A DNA stretch of 64,000 nt from NCBI RefSeq assembly GCF_001758465.1, contig NZ_MJIC01000010.1:124001-188000 (forward strand). The letters run 5' to 3'. The DNA comes from Marisediminitalea lipolytica (lineage in GTDB: Bacteria > Pseudomonadota > Gammaproteobacteria > Enterobacterales > Alteromonadaceae). The notes beneath the pieces were generated by a model. That model made no database searches. It was not told the DNA's origin and saw only the letters and a list, made by a program, of their open reading frames with translations. How positions within the stretch are numbered: position 1 is the first letter of the stretch; each line of letters begins with the position of its first letter. This document shows, one piece after another, positions 56,666 through 64,000 of the stretch. The translations under genes and the position numbers were made by a program.

Positions 56666-57565
56666 ATGCAGCGTCGTTTACCTCCCTTAAATGCGCTGAA
56701 GGCCTTTGAAGCCGCGGCTCGCCACCTGAGTTTTACCCGTGCGGCTGACGAATTATTCGTCACTCAGGCGGCTGTGAGTCATCAAATTAAAGCATTAGAA
56801 GATTTTTTATCGCTTAAGTTATTTATACGGCGTAACCGTACTTTGCTGCTTACCGAAGAAGGCCAGGCTTACTTTTTGGAGCTAAAGGATATTTTTAAAA
56901 ACCTGCAGGATGCCACCGAGCGTTTACTGGCCCGGGGCAGCAAAGGTGCGATTACAGTAGCGACGCCACCGAGTTTTGCCAGTCAGTGGCTGGTACCACG
57001 GATCAGTCAGTTCAGCCAGTTGTTTCCGGATATTGATGTACGTTTAAAAGCCATAGACTTTGATGAAGGTTTTTTAACCGATGATATCGATGTAGCCATT
57101 TATTACGGGCGAGGGCGCTGGAATGGGATTCAGGCTGATAAACTGCACACCGAGTTTTTAACCCCGTTGTGTTCGCCGAGTTTGTTCCAGGGTACCAAGC
57201 CGCTCAAAACGCTGTCTGATCTTAAACACCATGTTCTCCTGCATGACTCCAGTCGCGCAATGTGGAAAATGTGGCTGCAGCATTTTGGCGTACACGGCGT
57301 TAACGTTAATCAGGGACCGGTATTCAGCCATTCCATGATGGTTATGCAAGCCGCGGCGCTGGGGCAGGGGATCGCGCTGGGTAATTCTGTGTTAGCTAAA
57401 CCCGAGCTCGATGCCGGCCGTTTGATTATGCCCTTTGAAGAAAAACTGGAAAGCCGGGATGCCTATTATCTGGTGTATCACGAAGGACACGGCGATATGG
57501 GTAAAATAGCAGCCTTTCGTGAGTGGGTCATGAAATTAGTCAAAGAGGAACAAGCTTTTGTCTGA
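56666..57565 (+). CDS. LysR-family regulator, GcvA-like
   Basis: 299 residues. The N-terminal helix-turn-helix RLPPLNALKAFEAAARHLSF then QAAVSHQIKALED is typical of the GcvA branch, which in E. coli controls glycine cleavage. No gcv genes are near. The stop overlaps the next start by 8 bases, so it is in an operon with the hydrolase, DUF423 and rlmM. Confidence 0.9.
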   Translation: MQRRLPPLNALKAFEAAARHLSFTRAADELFVTQAAVSHQIKALEDFLSLKLFIRRNRTLLLTEEGQAYFLELKDIFKNLQDATERLLARGSKGAITVATPPSFASQWLVPRISQFSQLFPDIDVRLKAIDFDEGFLTDDIDVAIYYGRGRWNGIQADKLHTEFLTPLCSPSLFQGTKPLKTLSDLKHHVLLHDSSRAMWKMWLQHFGVHGVNVNQGPVFSHSMMVMQAAALGQGIALGNSVLAKPELDAGRLIMPFEEKLESRDAYYLVYHEGHGDMGKIAAFREWVMKLVKEEQAFV

Positions 57566-58187
57566 GTGGTTTGTCGACACGCCGGAGAATCCGGTAGCAA
57601 CGCTGATTATGGCACACGGTGCAGGGGCAGGTGCAGAATCTGAGTTCATGGCCGATATGGCCAGCGAACTGGCAGCACAGGCAATTAACGTGGTGCGGTT
57701 TAATTTTCCTTATATGGTTACCATTAAAGAAACGGGTAAGAAACGCCCGCCGGATCGGATGCCTAAACTGGAGGCCAGTTTTACCGAAACGATTGCTGCC
57801 GTTAAAACGCAGTGGCCCGATCTACCTTTATTTATCGGCGGTAAAAGTATGGGCGGCCGCGTATCGACGCTGATTCTGGATAATTCAGATGCTGTGGGTG
57901 GCGTAGCGCTGGGCTACCCTTTTCATCCACCGGGTAAACCGGAAAAACTCAGAACCGAACACTTAGCATCGCTTAACAAGCCTTTACTCATTATACAGGG
58001 TGAGCGGGATACGTTTGGACGACAGGACGAGGTAACCACCTATTCTTTGTCGGCAGCCATAGAAACCGTGTTTCTGGCCGATGGCGATCACAGTTTTAAA
58101 CCCCGTAAAGCCAGCGGATATACCCAGAGCGGACATATCTTAAGCGCTGCTGAACAGGTGAAGACTTTTATTGAGAAGCAACTATGA
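57558..58187 (+). CDS. Alpha/beta-hydrolase of the KANL3/Tex30 type
   Basis: 209 residues. An HGAGAGAESEFM oxyanion region, the nucleophile loop GGKSMGGRV (Ser in GKSMG) and a late GDHSF with the catalytic His fit the fold. Start TTG 57558, with GAGGAA upstream. Substrate unknown. Confidence 0.9.
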   Translation: MSEWFVDTPENPVATLIMAHGAGAGAESEFMADMASELAAQAINVVRFNFPYMVTIKETGKKRPPDRMPKLEASFTETIAAVKTQWPDLPLFIGGKSMGGRVSTLILDNSDAVGGVALGYPFHPPGKPEKLRTEHLASLNKPLLIIQGERDTFGRQDEVTTYSLSAAIETVFLADGDHSFKPRKASGYTQSGHILSAAEQVKTFIEKQL

Positions 58188-58573
58188 GAATGTATCTGTT
58201 AGTGGGCGCTTTACTCGCCTTGCTGGGCGTCATGCTGGGCGCGTTTGGCGCCCATGGTTTAAAAAACGTACTCACCGACAGTGCGCTCAGTACCTTCGAA
58301 ATTGGTGTGCGCTATCAGATGTATCATGCGCTGGCTATTATTCTGTTGGGCGGCTTGTCGGCGCATATTGCCAGCAGCTGGTGTCGTCGCGCGGCGGTGT
58401 TTTTTATTATTGGTTGTGTGCTGTTTAGTGGCAGCATCTACCTGTTAGCGTTAACCGGGCAAAAATGGCTGGGGCCGATTACCCCGTTGGGCGGTTTATG
58501 TTTTATGTTGGGCTGGGTGTCGTTAGTGCTCGGGTTTATTAAAGGGCCACAAACAGGCGAGGCGGAACAATGA
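58184..58573 (+). CDS. DUF423 membrane protein
   Basis: 129 residues, four membrane helices, with LGVMLGAFGAHGLKN and the C-terminal TPLGGLCFMLGW motif of the family. Function unknown. It overlaps both neighbours by 4 bases. Confidence 0.93.
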   Translation: MRMYLLVGALLALLGVMLGAFGAHGLKNVLTDSALSTFEIGVRYQMYHALAIILLGGLSAHIASSWCRRAAVFFIIGCVLFSGSIYLLALTGQKWLGPITPLGGLCFMLGWVSLVLGFIKGPQTGEAEQ

Positions 58574-59655
58574 ACGCAGCCGCTCAGAGCATTATTGCTT
58601 ATTGTCGCGCAGGGTATGAGGTAGATACGGGAAACGAGTTGACCGCTATCGCCACCGCTCGCGAATTATATGGGTATCCGGCGTTTAAGCCTGGAGATGG
58701 CTTTGTCCGCTTCCAGTTTTACGAGCCTGATCACGCCGCACAATTTATTAGCCAGGTGGCTGTGCACGACACTATTTTTCCGCGTCAGTTGTTTTTGGTG
58801 CTTGAGACTATTCAAATTGAAGATAAGTCGGATCGGATAGGGCCTATTCTTGACGCCCTGGCAGACGCTGCAACAGGCCGCAGTGGACTTTTGTTTGTTG
58901 ATTATCCGGATACCGATGAAGGCAAAACGCTGGCTAAGTTGTGCCGTAAGTTTGCCGTACCCCTGCGCCAGGCTCTGCGGGCTAGAGATTTACTGAGTAA
59001 AAAAGAGCATACCGGCTTGCCGGCGTTACATGTCTTTTTTACGTCTGGTGAGCAGTGTTATCTGGGAGTTAGTCAGGCAAAACAGCGCAGTCCGTTTGAA
59101 AACGGTATTTGCCGGCTTAAATTCCCGCCTAAGGCACCAAGTCGCTCTACGCTGAAGCTGGAAGAAGCCTTGCTGACCATGTTGTCAGCGGCTCAGCGTG
59201 ATGCTATCTGCCGGCCTGGTGCTCGTGCTGTAGACCTGGGCGCATGCCCCGGCGGCTGGACATATCAGTTGGTCAGCCGGGACATGCACGTAGAAGCTGT
59301 CGATAATGGTAAAATGGCAGATGACCTGATGGCCACTGGTCTGGTAGACTATCGCGCCGAAGACGGTTTTAAGTATCGTCCGCAGATGGGCCATGTTGAA
59401 CTGCTGGTCTGCGATATGATTGAAAAACCCGACAGGGTGGCGGTGCTTATGGCAAACTGGTTAACCCGAAACTGGGCAACCCACGCAATCTTTAATTTAA
59501 AGTTGCCGATGAAACGTCGCTATGAGACCGTAACAGCCGCGATTGAAACGGTAAGAGCTCAGCTCAACGCTGCCAATATCAAAGCAAGTATGGTAATTCG
59601 TCATCTCTATCACAATAGGGATGAAGTAACGGTAGCTGTAATCCGCGAAAAATAA
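58570..59655 (+). CDS. rlmM: 23S rRNA C2498 2'-O-ribose methyltransferase RlmM
   Basis: 361 residues. An N-terminal THUMP-like domain is followed by a Rossmann methyltransferase domain with DLGACPGGWTYQL, the SAM site, and the catalytic KLPMKRR region. It ends the regulator-hydrolase-DUF423-rlmM operon. Confidence 0.95.
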   Translation: MNAAAQSIIAYCRAGYEVDTGNELTAIATARELYGYPAFKPGDGFVRFQFYEPDHAAQFISQVAVHDTIFPRQLFLVLETIQIEDKSDRIGPILDALADAATGRSGLLFVDYPDTDEGKTLAKLCRKFAVPLRQALRARDLLSKKEHTGLPALHVFFTSGEQCYLGVSQAKQRSPFENGICRLKFPPKAPSRSTLKLEEALLTMLSAAQRDAICRPGARAVDLGACPGGWTYQLVSRDMHVEAVDNGKMADDLMATGLVDYRAEDGFKYRPQMGHVELLVCDMIEKPDRVAVLMANWLTRNWATHAIFNLKLPMKRRYETVTAAIETVRAQLNAANIKASMVIRHLYHNRDEVTVAVIREK

Positions 59656-59762
59656 ATATTATTTTTTATAAATCAGTAAATTAAGTGAAAATGGCCGAGT
59701 TTTCGCTGGATAAGTTTTAGTCTTTTTTCATAAAGGACTATAAATCCGGTATGGAAATCCTA

Positions 59763-59768
59763 TATAAT
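59763..59768 (+). promoter_or_regulatory. Candidate -10 element of the EF-G gene
   Basis: TATAAT, 40 bases upstream of the start, followed by a GC-rich CGCGCCG. No good -35 hexamer is visible at 16-18 bases. Confidence 0.45.
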
Positions 59769-59808
59769 CGCGCCGTTTTTTTTACTCTGAACCAACGAAA
59801 GTGAACTA

Positions 59809-61896
59809 ATGGCAGACTTATCTCATTACAGAAACATTGGTATTTTCGCCCACGTAGACGCGGGTAAAACGACCACTACAGAACGTATTTTGAAACTTAC
59901 CGGTAAAATCCATAAGACCGGTGAAGTGCACGACGGTGAGTCAACGACTGACTTTATGGAACAGGAAGCTGAGCGTGGTATTACTATCCAGTCTGCTGCG
60001 ACGACCTGTTTCTGGAAAGATCACCGCATGAACATCATCGATACTCCAGGACACGTTGACTTCACTGTTGAAGTTTATCGTTCACTGAAAGTACTCGACG
60101 GCGGTATCGGTGTATTCTGTGGTTCAGGCGGTGTTGAGCCTCAGTCTGAAACCAACTGGCGTTATGCTAACGAATCAGAAGTTGCTCGTGTTATCTTCGT
60201 AAACAAACTGGACCGTATGGGTGCAGATTTCTACCGCGTTGTTGGTCAGGTTAAACGCGTACTGGCGGCTAACCCGTTAGTTATGACCCTGCCAATTGGT
60301 ATCGAAGACGAGTTTAAAGGTGTTGTTAACCTGCTCGACATGAAAGCCTACATCTGGGATGACTCTGGCCTGCCAGAAAACTACGAAGTCGTAGACATTC
60401 CTGAAGACATGGTTGAGAAAGCCAGCGAATATCGTGAGCAAATGGTTGAGACTGCTGTTGAGCAGGACGATGACCTGATGATGGCTTACATGGATGGCGA
60501 AGAGCCTTCTCTGGAAGACCTGAAGCGTTGTATCCGTAAAGGTACCCGCGATATGTCATTCTTCCCGACTTACTGTGGTTCTGCATTCAAAAACAAAGGT
60601 ATTCAGTTAGTACTGGACGCAGTTGTTGACTTCCTGCCTTCACCTACTGAAGTTGATCCACAGGATCTGACTGACGAAGAGACTGGTGAGCCTACTGGTG
60701 AAGTAGCAACTGTTTCTACTGACGAGCCGTTCCGCGCTCTTGCGTTTAAGATCATGGATGACCGCTTCGGTGCCCTGACCTTTATCCGTATTTACTCTGG
60801 TGTACTGAACAAGGGTGACACCATCCTGAACAGCGCAACCGGTAAAACTGAGCGTATTGGCCGTATGGTAGAGATGCACGCTGACGAACGTACTGAACTG
60901 CAATCAGCTCAGGCTGGTGACATTCTTGCTGTTGTAGGTATGAAGAACGTGCAGACTGGTCACACCCTGTGTGATCCGAAGAACCCTTGTACTCTTGAGC
61001 CAATGATCTTCCCTGAGCCGGTAATCTCGATTGCGGTTAAGCCTAAAGATAAAGGCGCTAACGAGAAGATGTCTATCGCTATCGGTAAACTGGTAGCAGA
61101 AGATCCATCGTTCCAGGTTGAAACTGATGAAGATTCTGGCGAAACCATCCTGAAAGGTATGGGTGAGCTGCACTTAGACATCAAAGTAGACATCCTGAAG
61201 CGTACTTATGGCGTTGAGCTGGAAGTAGGTCAGCCGCAGGTTGCATACCGTGAAACTATCACTACTCCGGTAGAAGACAGCTACACGCACAAGAAACAGT
61301 CTGGTGGTTCTGGTCAGTTCGGTAAGATCGATTACCGCATCAAGCCAGGCGAGCAAAACTCAGGCTTCACGTTCACCTCTACCGTTGTTGGTGGTAACGT
61401 TCCTAAAGAATTCTTCCCGGCTATCGAAAAAGGCTTTAAGTCTATGATGGACCAGGGTGTTCTGGCTGGTTATCCGGTTCTTGACGTAGAAGTTGAACTG
61501 TTCGACGGTGGTTTCCACGCAGTTGACTCATCAGCAATCGCGTTCGAAATCGCAGCTAAGGGTGCATTCCGTCAGTCAATTCCAAAGGCCGGTCCTCAGC
61601 TTCTTGAGCCAATCATGAAAGTTGACGTATTCAGCCCGGAAGACAACGTAGGTGACGTAATCGGTGACCTTAACCGTCGTCGTGGTATGATCAAAGACCA
61701 GGAAGCTGGTGCAACAGGTGTACGCATTAAGGCAGACGTTCCTCTGTCAGAAATGTTCGGTTACATCGGTCACCTGCGTACTATTACTTCAGGTCGTGGT
61801 CAGTTCTCTATGGAATTCAGCCACTACTCAAACTGTCCGCAAAACGTTGCTGACAAAGTTATCGAAGAAGCAAAAGCGCGTAAAGCGGCTAAGTAA
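59809..61896 (+). CDS. fusA: Translation elongation factor G (stand-alone paralog)
   Basis: 695 residues. GTPase motifs [24 protein letters not shown] and NKLDRMGAD are intact, followed by domains II-V typical of EF-G. It lies alone, outside a str operon, and is slightly shorter than canonical EF-G (about 700), so it is probably the second copy (EF-G2) found in Vibrionales and Alteromonadales. Codon use is strongly biased toward common codons, which suggests high expression. Confidence 0.93.
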   Translation: MADLSHYRNIGIFAHVDAGKTTTTERILKLTGKIHKTGEVHDGESTTDFMEQEAERGITIQSAATTCFWKDHRMNIIDTPGHVDFTVEVYRSLKVLDGGIGVFCGSGGVEPQSETNWRYANESEVARVIFVNKLDRMGADFYRVVGQVKRVLAANPLVMTLPIGIEDEFKGVVNLLDMKAYIWDDSGLPENYEVVDIPEDMVEKASEYREQMVETAVEQDDDLMMAYMDGEEPSLEDLKRCIRKGTRDMSFFPTYCGSAFKNKGIQLVLDAVVDFLPSPTEVDPQDLTDEETGEPTGEVATVSTDEPFRALAFKIMDDRFGALTFIRIYSGVLNKGDTILNSATGKTERIGRMVEMHADERTELQSAQAGDILAVVGMKNVQTGHTLCDPKNPCTLEPMIFPEPVISIAVKPKDKGANEKMSIAIGKLVAEDPSFQVETDEDSGETILKGMGELHLDIKVDILKRTYGVELEVGQPQVAYRETITTPVEDSYTHKKQSGGSGQFGKIDYRIKPGEQNSGFTFTSTVVGGNVPKEFFPAIEKGFKSMMDQGVLAGYPVLDVEVELFDGGFHAVDSSAIAFEIAAKGAFRQSIPKAGPQLLEPIMKVDVFSPEDNVGDVIGDLNRRRGMIKDQEAGATGVRIKADVPLSEMFGYIGHLRTITSGRGQFSMEFSHYSNCPQNVADKVIEEAKARKAAK

Positions 61897-61927
61897 TTCG
61901 ATTACTGCTGAAAAGCATTTAAAAATA

Positions 61928-61954
61928 AAAACCCGCCTTCCGGCGGGTTTTTTG
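61928..61954 (+). terminator. Terminator of the EF-G gene
   Basis: AAAACCCGCC-TTCC-GGCGGGTTTT followed by TTTG, 32 bases after the stop. Confidence 0.9.
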
Positions 61955-62130
61955 TTTTCGGTTACTCATTACAAATAGAAATATGACTCCCTTAATCATT
62001 TTCTTCTGATATGCTTTAGTGGTAGGTTAAAAAACAATCAGTTAGTAGGCTGGTAAGTTGTGACCAGCTATCCTGCTAAATAACACCTAAGCCAATTTAA
62101 CTACACTGCGTTTAGATAAAAGGGATTTTT

Positions 62131-64000
62131 GTGAAAACAGTTCTGACTTTAATATTCGTGTTTTTTTCATTCTGTCTGGTAATCGAAGGTGTGTGGGCAC
62201 AGAGTCGCGGATTAAAGGTAATAGCAGCAAAAGATGGTGCGTATATTGACGGTTATTCATCAAGTCATGCACTGCTGATTGGTGTTAGCGATTACACTAA
62301 CGGATGGCCTGATCTTGAGTCAGTTCCGTCAGAAGTAGCTGAATTCAAGTCCTATTTAGAAAGCACAGGGTTCAACTCAGTTACCACCGTTGAAAATCCT
62401 TCTAGTGTCGAACTTCATCTGGCGATAGACCGGTTTTTTGATCGATATGGTTATGATGATAATAATCGTTTGCTGGTATTTTTTGCAGGTCACGGATATT
62501 CAATGAATAACCGTTCGAAAGGATATCTGGTCCCCGCTGATGCCCCGACTCCTGTAAAAAGTCGTAAGGACTTTCTAAGAAAATCACTGGATATGTCGCA
62601 GATCCTTGCCTGGTCCAGACAGATTACTGCTAAACATGTTTTATTTCTGTTCGATAGCTGCTTTTCCGGCACCATATTCAAAACCCGCTCGTTACCCAGT
62701 GCCCCTCCACATATAGATAAGTACACCAGTAAACCCGTAAGGCAATTTATAACCGCTGGTAGCGCTGGCGAGGAAGTTCCCGCCAAAAGTATCTTTACTC
62801 CCGTACTACTTCGGGCTTTATCCGGGAAAGGAGACATTAATGGTGATGGTTATGTGACGGGCTCAGAGCTTGGAATGCATCTAGAGCAGGAGATGGCTCA
62901 CTATACCCGCGATCAAACGCCACAGTACGGGAAAATAAAAGATATCGATCTGGATATTGGCGATTTCGTGTTTAAAGTGAATGTGCCGGTTGATAATAGC
63001 CAACAAATCACTAAAGCTGAAGTTAAGCCAACGCCGCAGGTAACCGACAATCAGAAGTCAGTTTCAGCAGAATTAGAAGTTTGGAAACTGGTCAGAGAAA
63101 GCAACGATATCGATGAATTACAGGCTTTTCTAATCCAGTTTCCCAATGGTATTTTTGCTCAGGTGGCCAGAGCAAGAATCGATAATTTTACACAGTCAAG
63201 GCCAGTAGCAGAAACTAGCCCTAAGCTCAGTTTGTATGTAGATACATTTCCAGTGGATGCAAGAGTCAGGGTCCTGAATATAAAACCAGTTTATCAGTAT
63301 GCGATGCCGCTGAAGCCGGGCAAGTATCAACTCGAGGTGAGTAAACCAGGCTATCAAACCACGGTAAAGTGGGTAACACTATCGGCTCCGAGTAAACCTT
63401 TTTTAATCCAGTTATCACCGCAAACTGTGAAGGTTAATAGCGTCGGTAACTTTACCGAAGCTTTGGGCGAAAGTGCTTTTACTATGGTGCACGTAAACTC
63501 CGGAGGTTTTGAGCTCAAATTAAGCGCTAATCGCGTAAAAAAAGTCAGTGTGAAAAGTTTTTATTTGTCTGAAACCGAAGTCACCAAAGGACTTTTTTCC
63601 TTGTTTGTGGAGGAAAGCGGATACCTGACTGATGCCGAAATTAACCGCGAACATGAAGGTTGTTGGTCTTTTGCTGTAGATAGCAAAAATTTGTTGGGTT
63701 TACCTGGTGCTACATGGGAATGGGTTAAGGGCTTGAGTTGGCGAAATGCCAGCGTTGATGGCAATCAGCAGACCGCGACTCATCCGGTTACCTGTGTAAG
63801 CTTCTATGATGTGAATGAATTTATTGCCTGGTTGCAGCAAAGGACGGGTAAAAAGTACCGACTACCAACCGAAGCAGAGTGGGAGTATGCAGCAAGGGCA
63901 GAGAGTTTATCTAACTACAGTTTTGGCGATGACGAAACCTTACTTTGCAGATATGCCAATATCGCCGACAATACCCTGTTTTCTAATGGTGAAAACTGGA
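62131..64000 (+). CDS. Exported caspase-like peptidase / PEGA / formylglycine-generating-enzyme-like fusion, 3' end beyond window
   Basis: An open frame of 623 codons from GTG 62131 (AGGGA site 6 bases upstream) runs off the right edge. Layout: signal peptide (1-23); caspase-like C14 domain (about 44-260) with catalytic His121 in FFAGHGYS and Cys177 in FDSCFSG; an EF-hand-like DINGDGYVTGSEL (235-247); a short helical repeat ending FLIQFPNGIFAQVARARI; a PEGA domain (about 366-420); then an FGE-sulfatase domain from about 445, with ETEVTKGLFSLF, HPVTCVSFYDV and YRLPTEAEWEYAARA. The signal peptide places it outside the cytoplasm. Caspase specificity and any FGE-like activity are unknown, and the C-terminal catalytic part is missing. 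Confidence 0.9.
   Translation, partial: MKTVLTLIFVFFSFCLVIEGVWAQSRGLKVIAAKDGAYIDGYSSSHALLIGVSDYTNGWPDLESVPSEVAEFKSYLESTGFNSVTTVENPSSVELHLAIDRFFDRYGYDDNNRLLVFFAGHGYSMNNRSKGYLVPADAPTPVKSRKDFLRKSLDMSQILAWSRQITAKHVLFLFDSCFSGTIFKTRSLPSAPPHIDKYTSKPVRQFITAGSAGEEVPAKSIFTPVLLRALSGKGDINGDGYVTGSELGMHLEQEMAHYTRDQTPQYGKIKDIDLDIGDFVFKVNVPVDNSQQITKAEVKPTPQVTDNQKSVSAELEVWKLVRESNDIDELQAFLIQFPNGIFAQVARARIDNFTQSRPVAETSPKLSLYVDTFPVDARVRVLNIKPVYQYAMPLKPGKYQLEVSKPGYQTTVKWVTLSAPSKPFLIQLSPQTVKVNSVGNFTEALGESAFTMVHVNSGGFELKLSANRVKKVSVKSFYLSETEVTKGLFSLFVEESGYLTDAEINREHEGCWSFAVDSKNLLGLPGATWEWVKGLSWRNASVDGNQQTATHPVTCVSFYDVNEFIAWLQQRTGKKYRLPTEAEWEYAARAESLSNYSFGDDETLLCRYANIADNTLFSNGENW

Overview
The window is a chromosomal stretch of a gammaproteobacterium, most likely Alteromonadales (Alteromonadaceae: Alteromonas, Aestuariibacter, Bowmanella or similar). 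The evidence is gene order and protein character: recX-alaS-csrA-tRNA(Ser)-tRNA(Arg), lnt-corC-ybeY-ybeZ-miaB divergent from ubiF, a Met-Leu-Gln-Gln tRNA cluster, ychF-pth-rplY (CTC type), lolB-ispE-prs divergent from hemA-prfA-prmC-sirB2-kdsA, and a second EF-G gene outside any str operon. No phage, integrase, transposase or CRISPR array was seen. Genus is inferred, not shown.

Layout. 1-2.3 kb: a DUF482 acyltransferase-like gene and the 5' part of an M13 metallopeptidase lipoprotein gene. 2.35-6.5 kb: recX, alaS, csrA, one tRNA-Ser and two tRNA-Arg genes. 6.48-7.2 kb: a gene-free tandem repeat that duplicates the 3' end of the last tRNA-Arg plus its terminator. 7.25-22 kb is accessory and signalling-rich: an SDR oxidoreductase, two coupled PilZ-type proteins, a TonB/ECF sigma/membrane protein operon, a two-component system, a soluble chemoreceptor with two FixL-like haem PAS domains and one LOV-like PAS domain, a BLUF-EAL phosphodiesterase, an exported nucleosidase and an atypical NRAMP transporter. 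22-29.8 kb: a nucleotidyltransferase, a DUF748 protein, a PocR-GGDEF cyclase, an acetyltransferase, an IbpA-type Hsp20 and an exported amidohydrolase. 29.8-37 kb: core lnt-corC-ybeY-ybeZ-miaB and ubiF plus a 58-residue membrane protein. 37-42 kb: a TetR/AhpD-like pair with two operators, an alanine symporter, an esterase, a tRNA operon and a lipoprotein. 42-56 kb: core translation, haem, isoprenoid, PRPP and KDO genes with a membrane diguanylate cyclase and a REC-DUF3369-HD protein inserted. 56-62 kb: GcvA-like regulator, hydrolase, DUF423, rlmM and EF-G. 62.1 kb to the end: the first 623 codons of an exported caspase-like/PEGA/formylglycine-generating-enzyme-like fusion.

Main themes. Cyclic-di-GMP signalling is prominent: one BLUF-EAL, two GGDEF proteins with intact I-sites, one degenerate HD-GYP and a PilZ pair. 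Inputs include blue light, probably O2/redox (the PAS receptor) and small ligands (PocR). The most unusual items are the caspase-FGE fusion, the haem/LOV-like PAS receptor beside the BLUF protein, the TonB-sigma-membrane operon, the tRNA-tail tandem repeat and the nucleosidase/NRAMP pair with substituted key residues.
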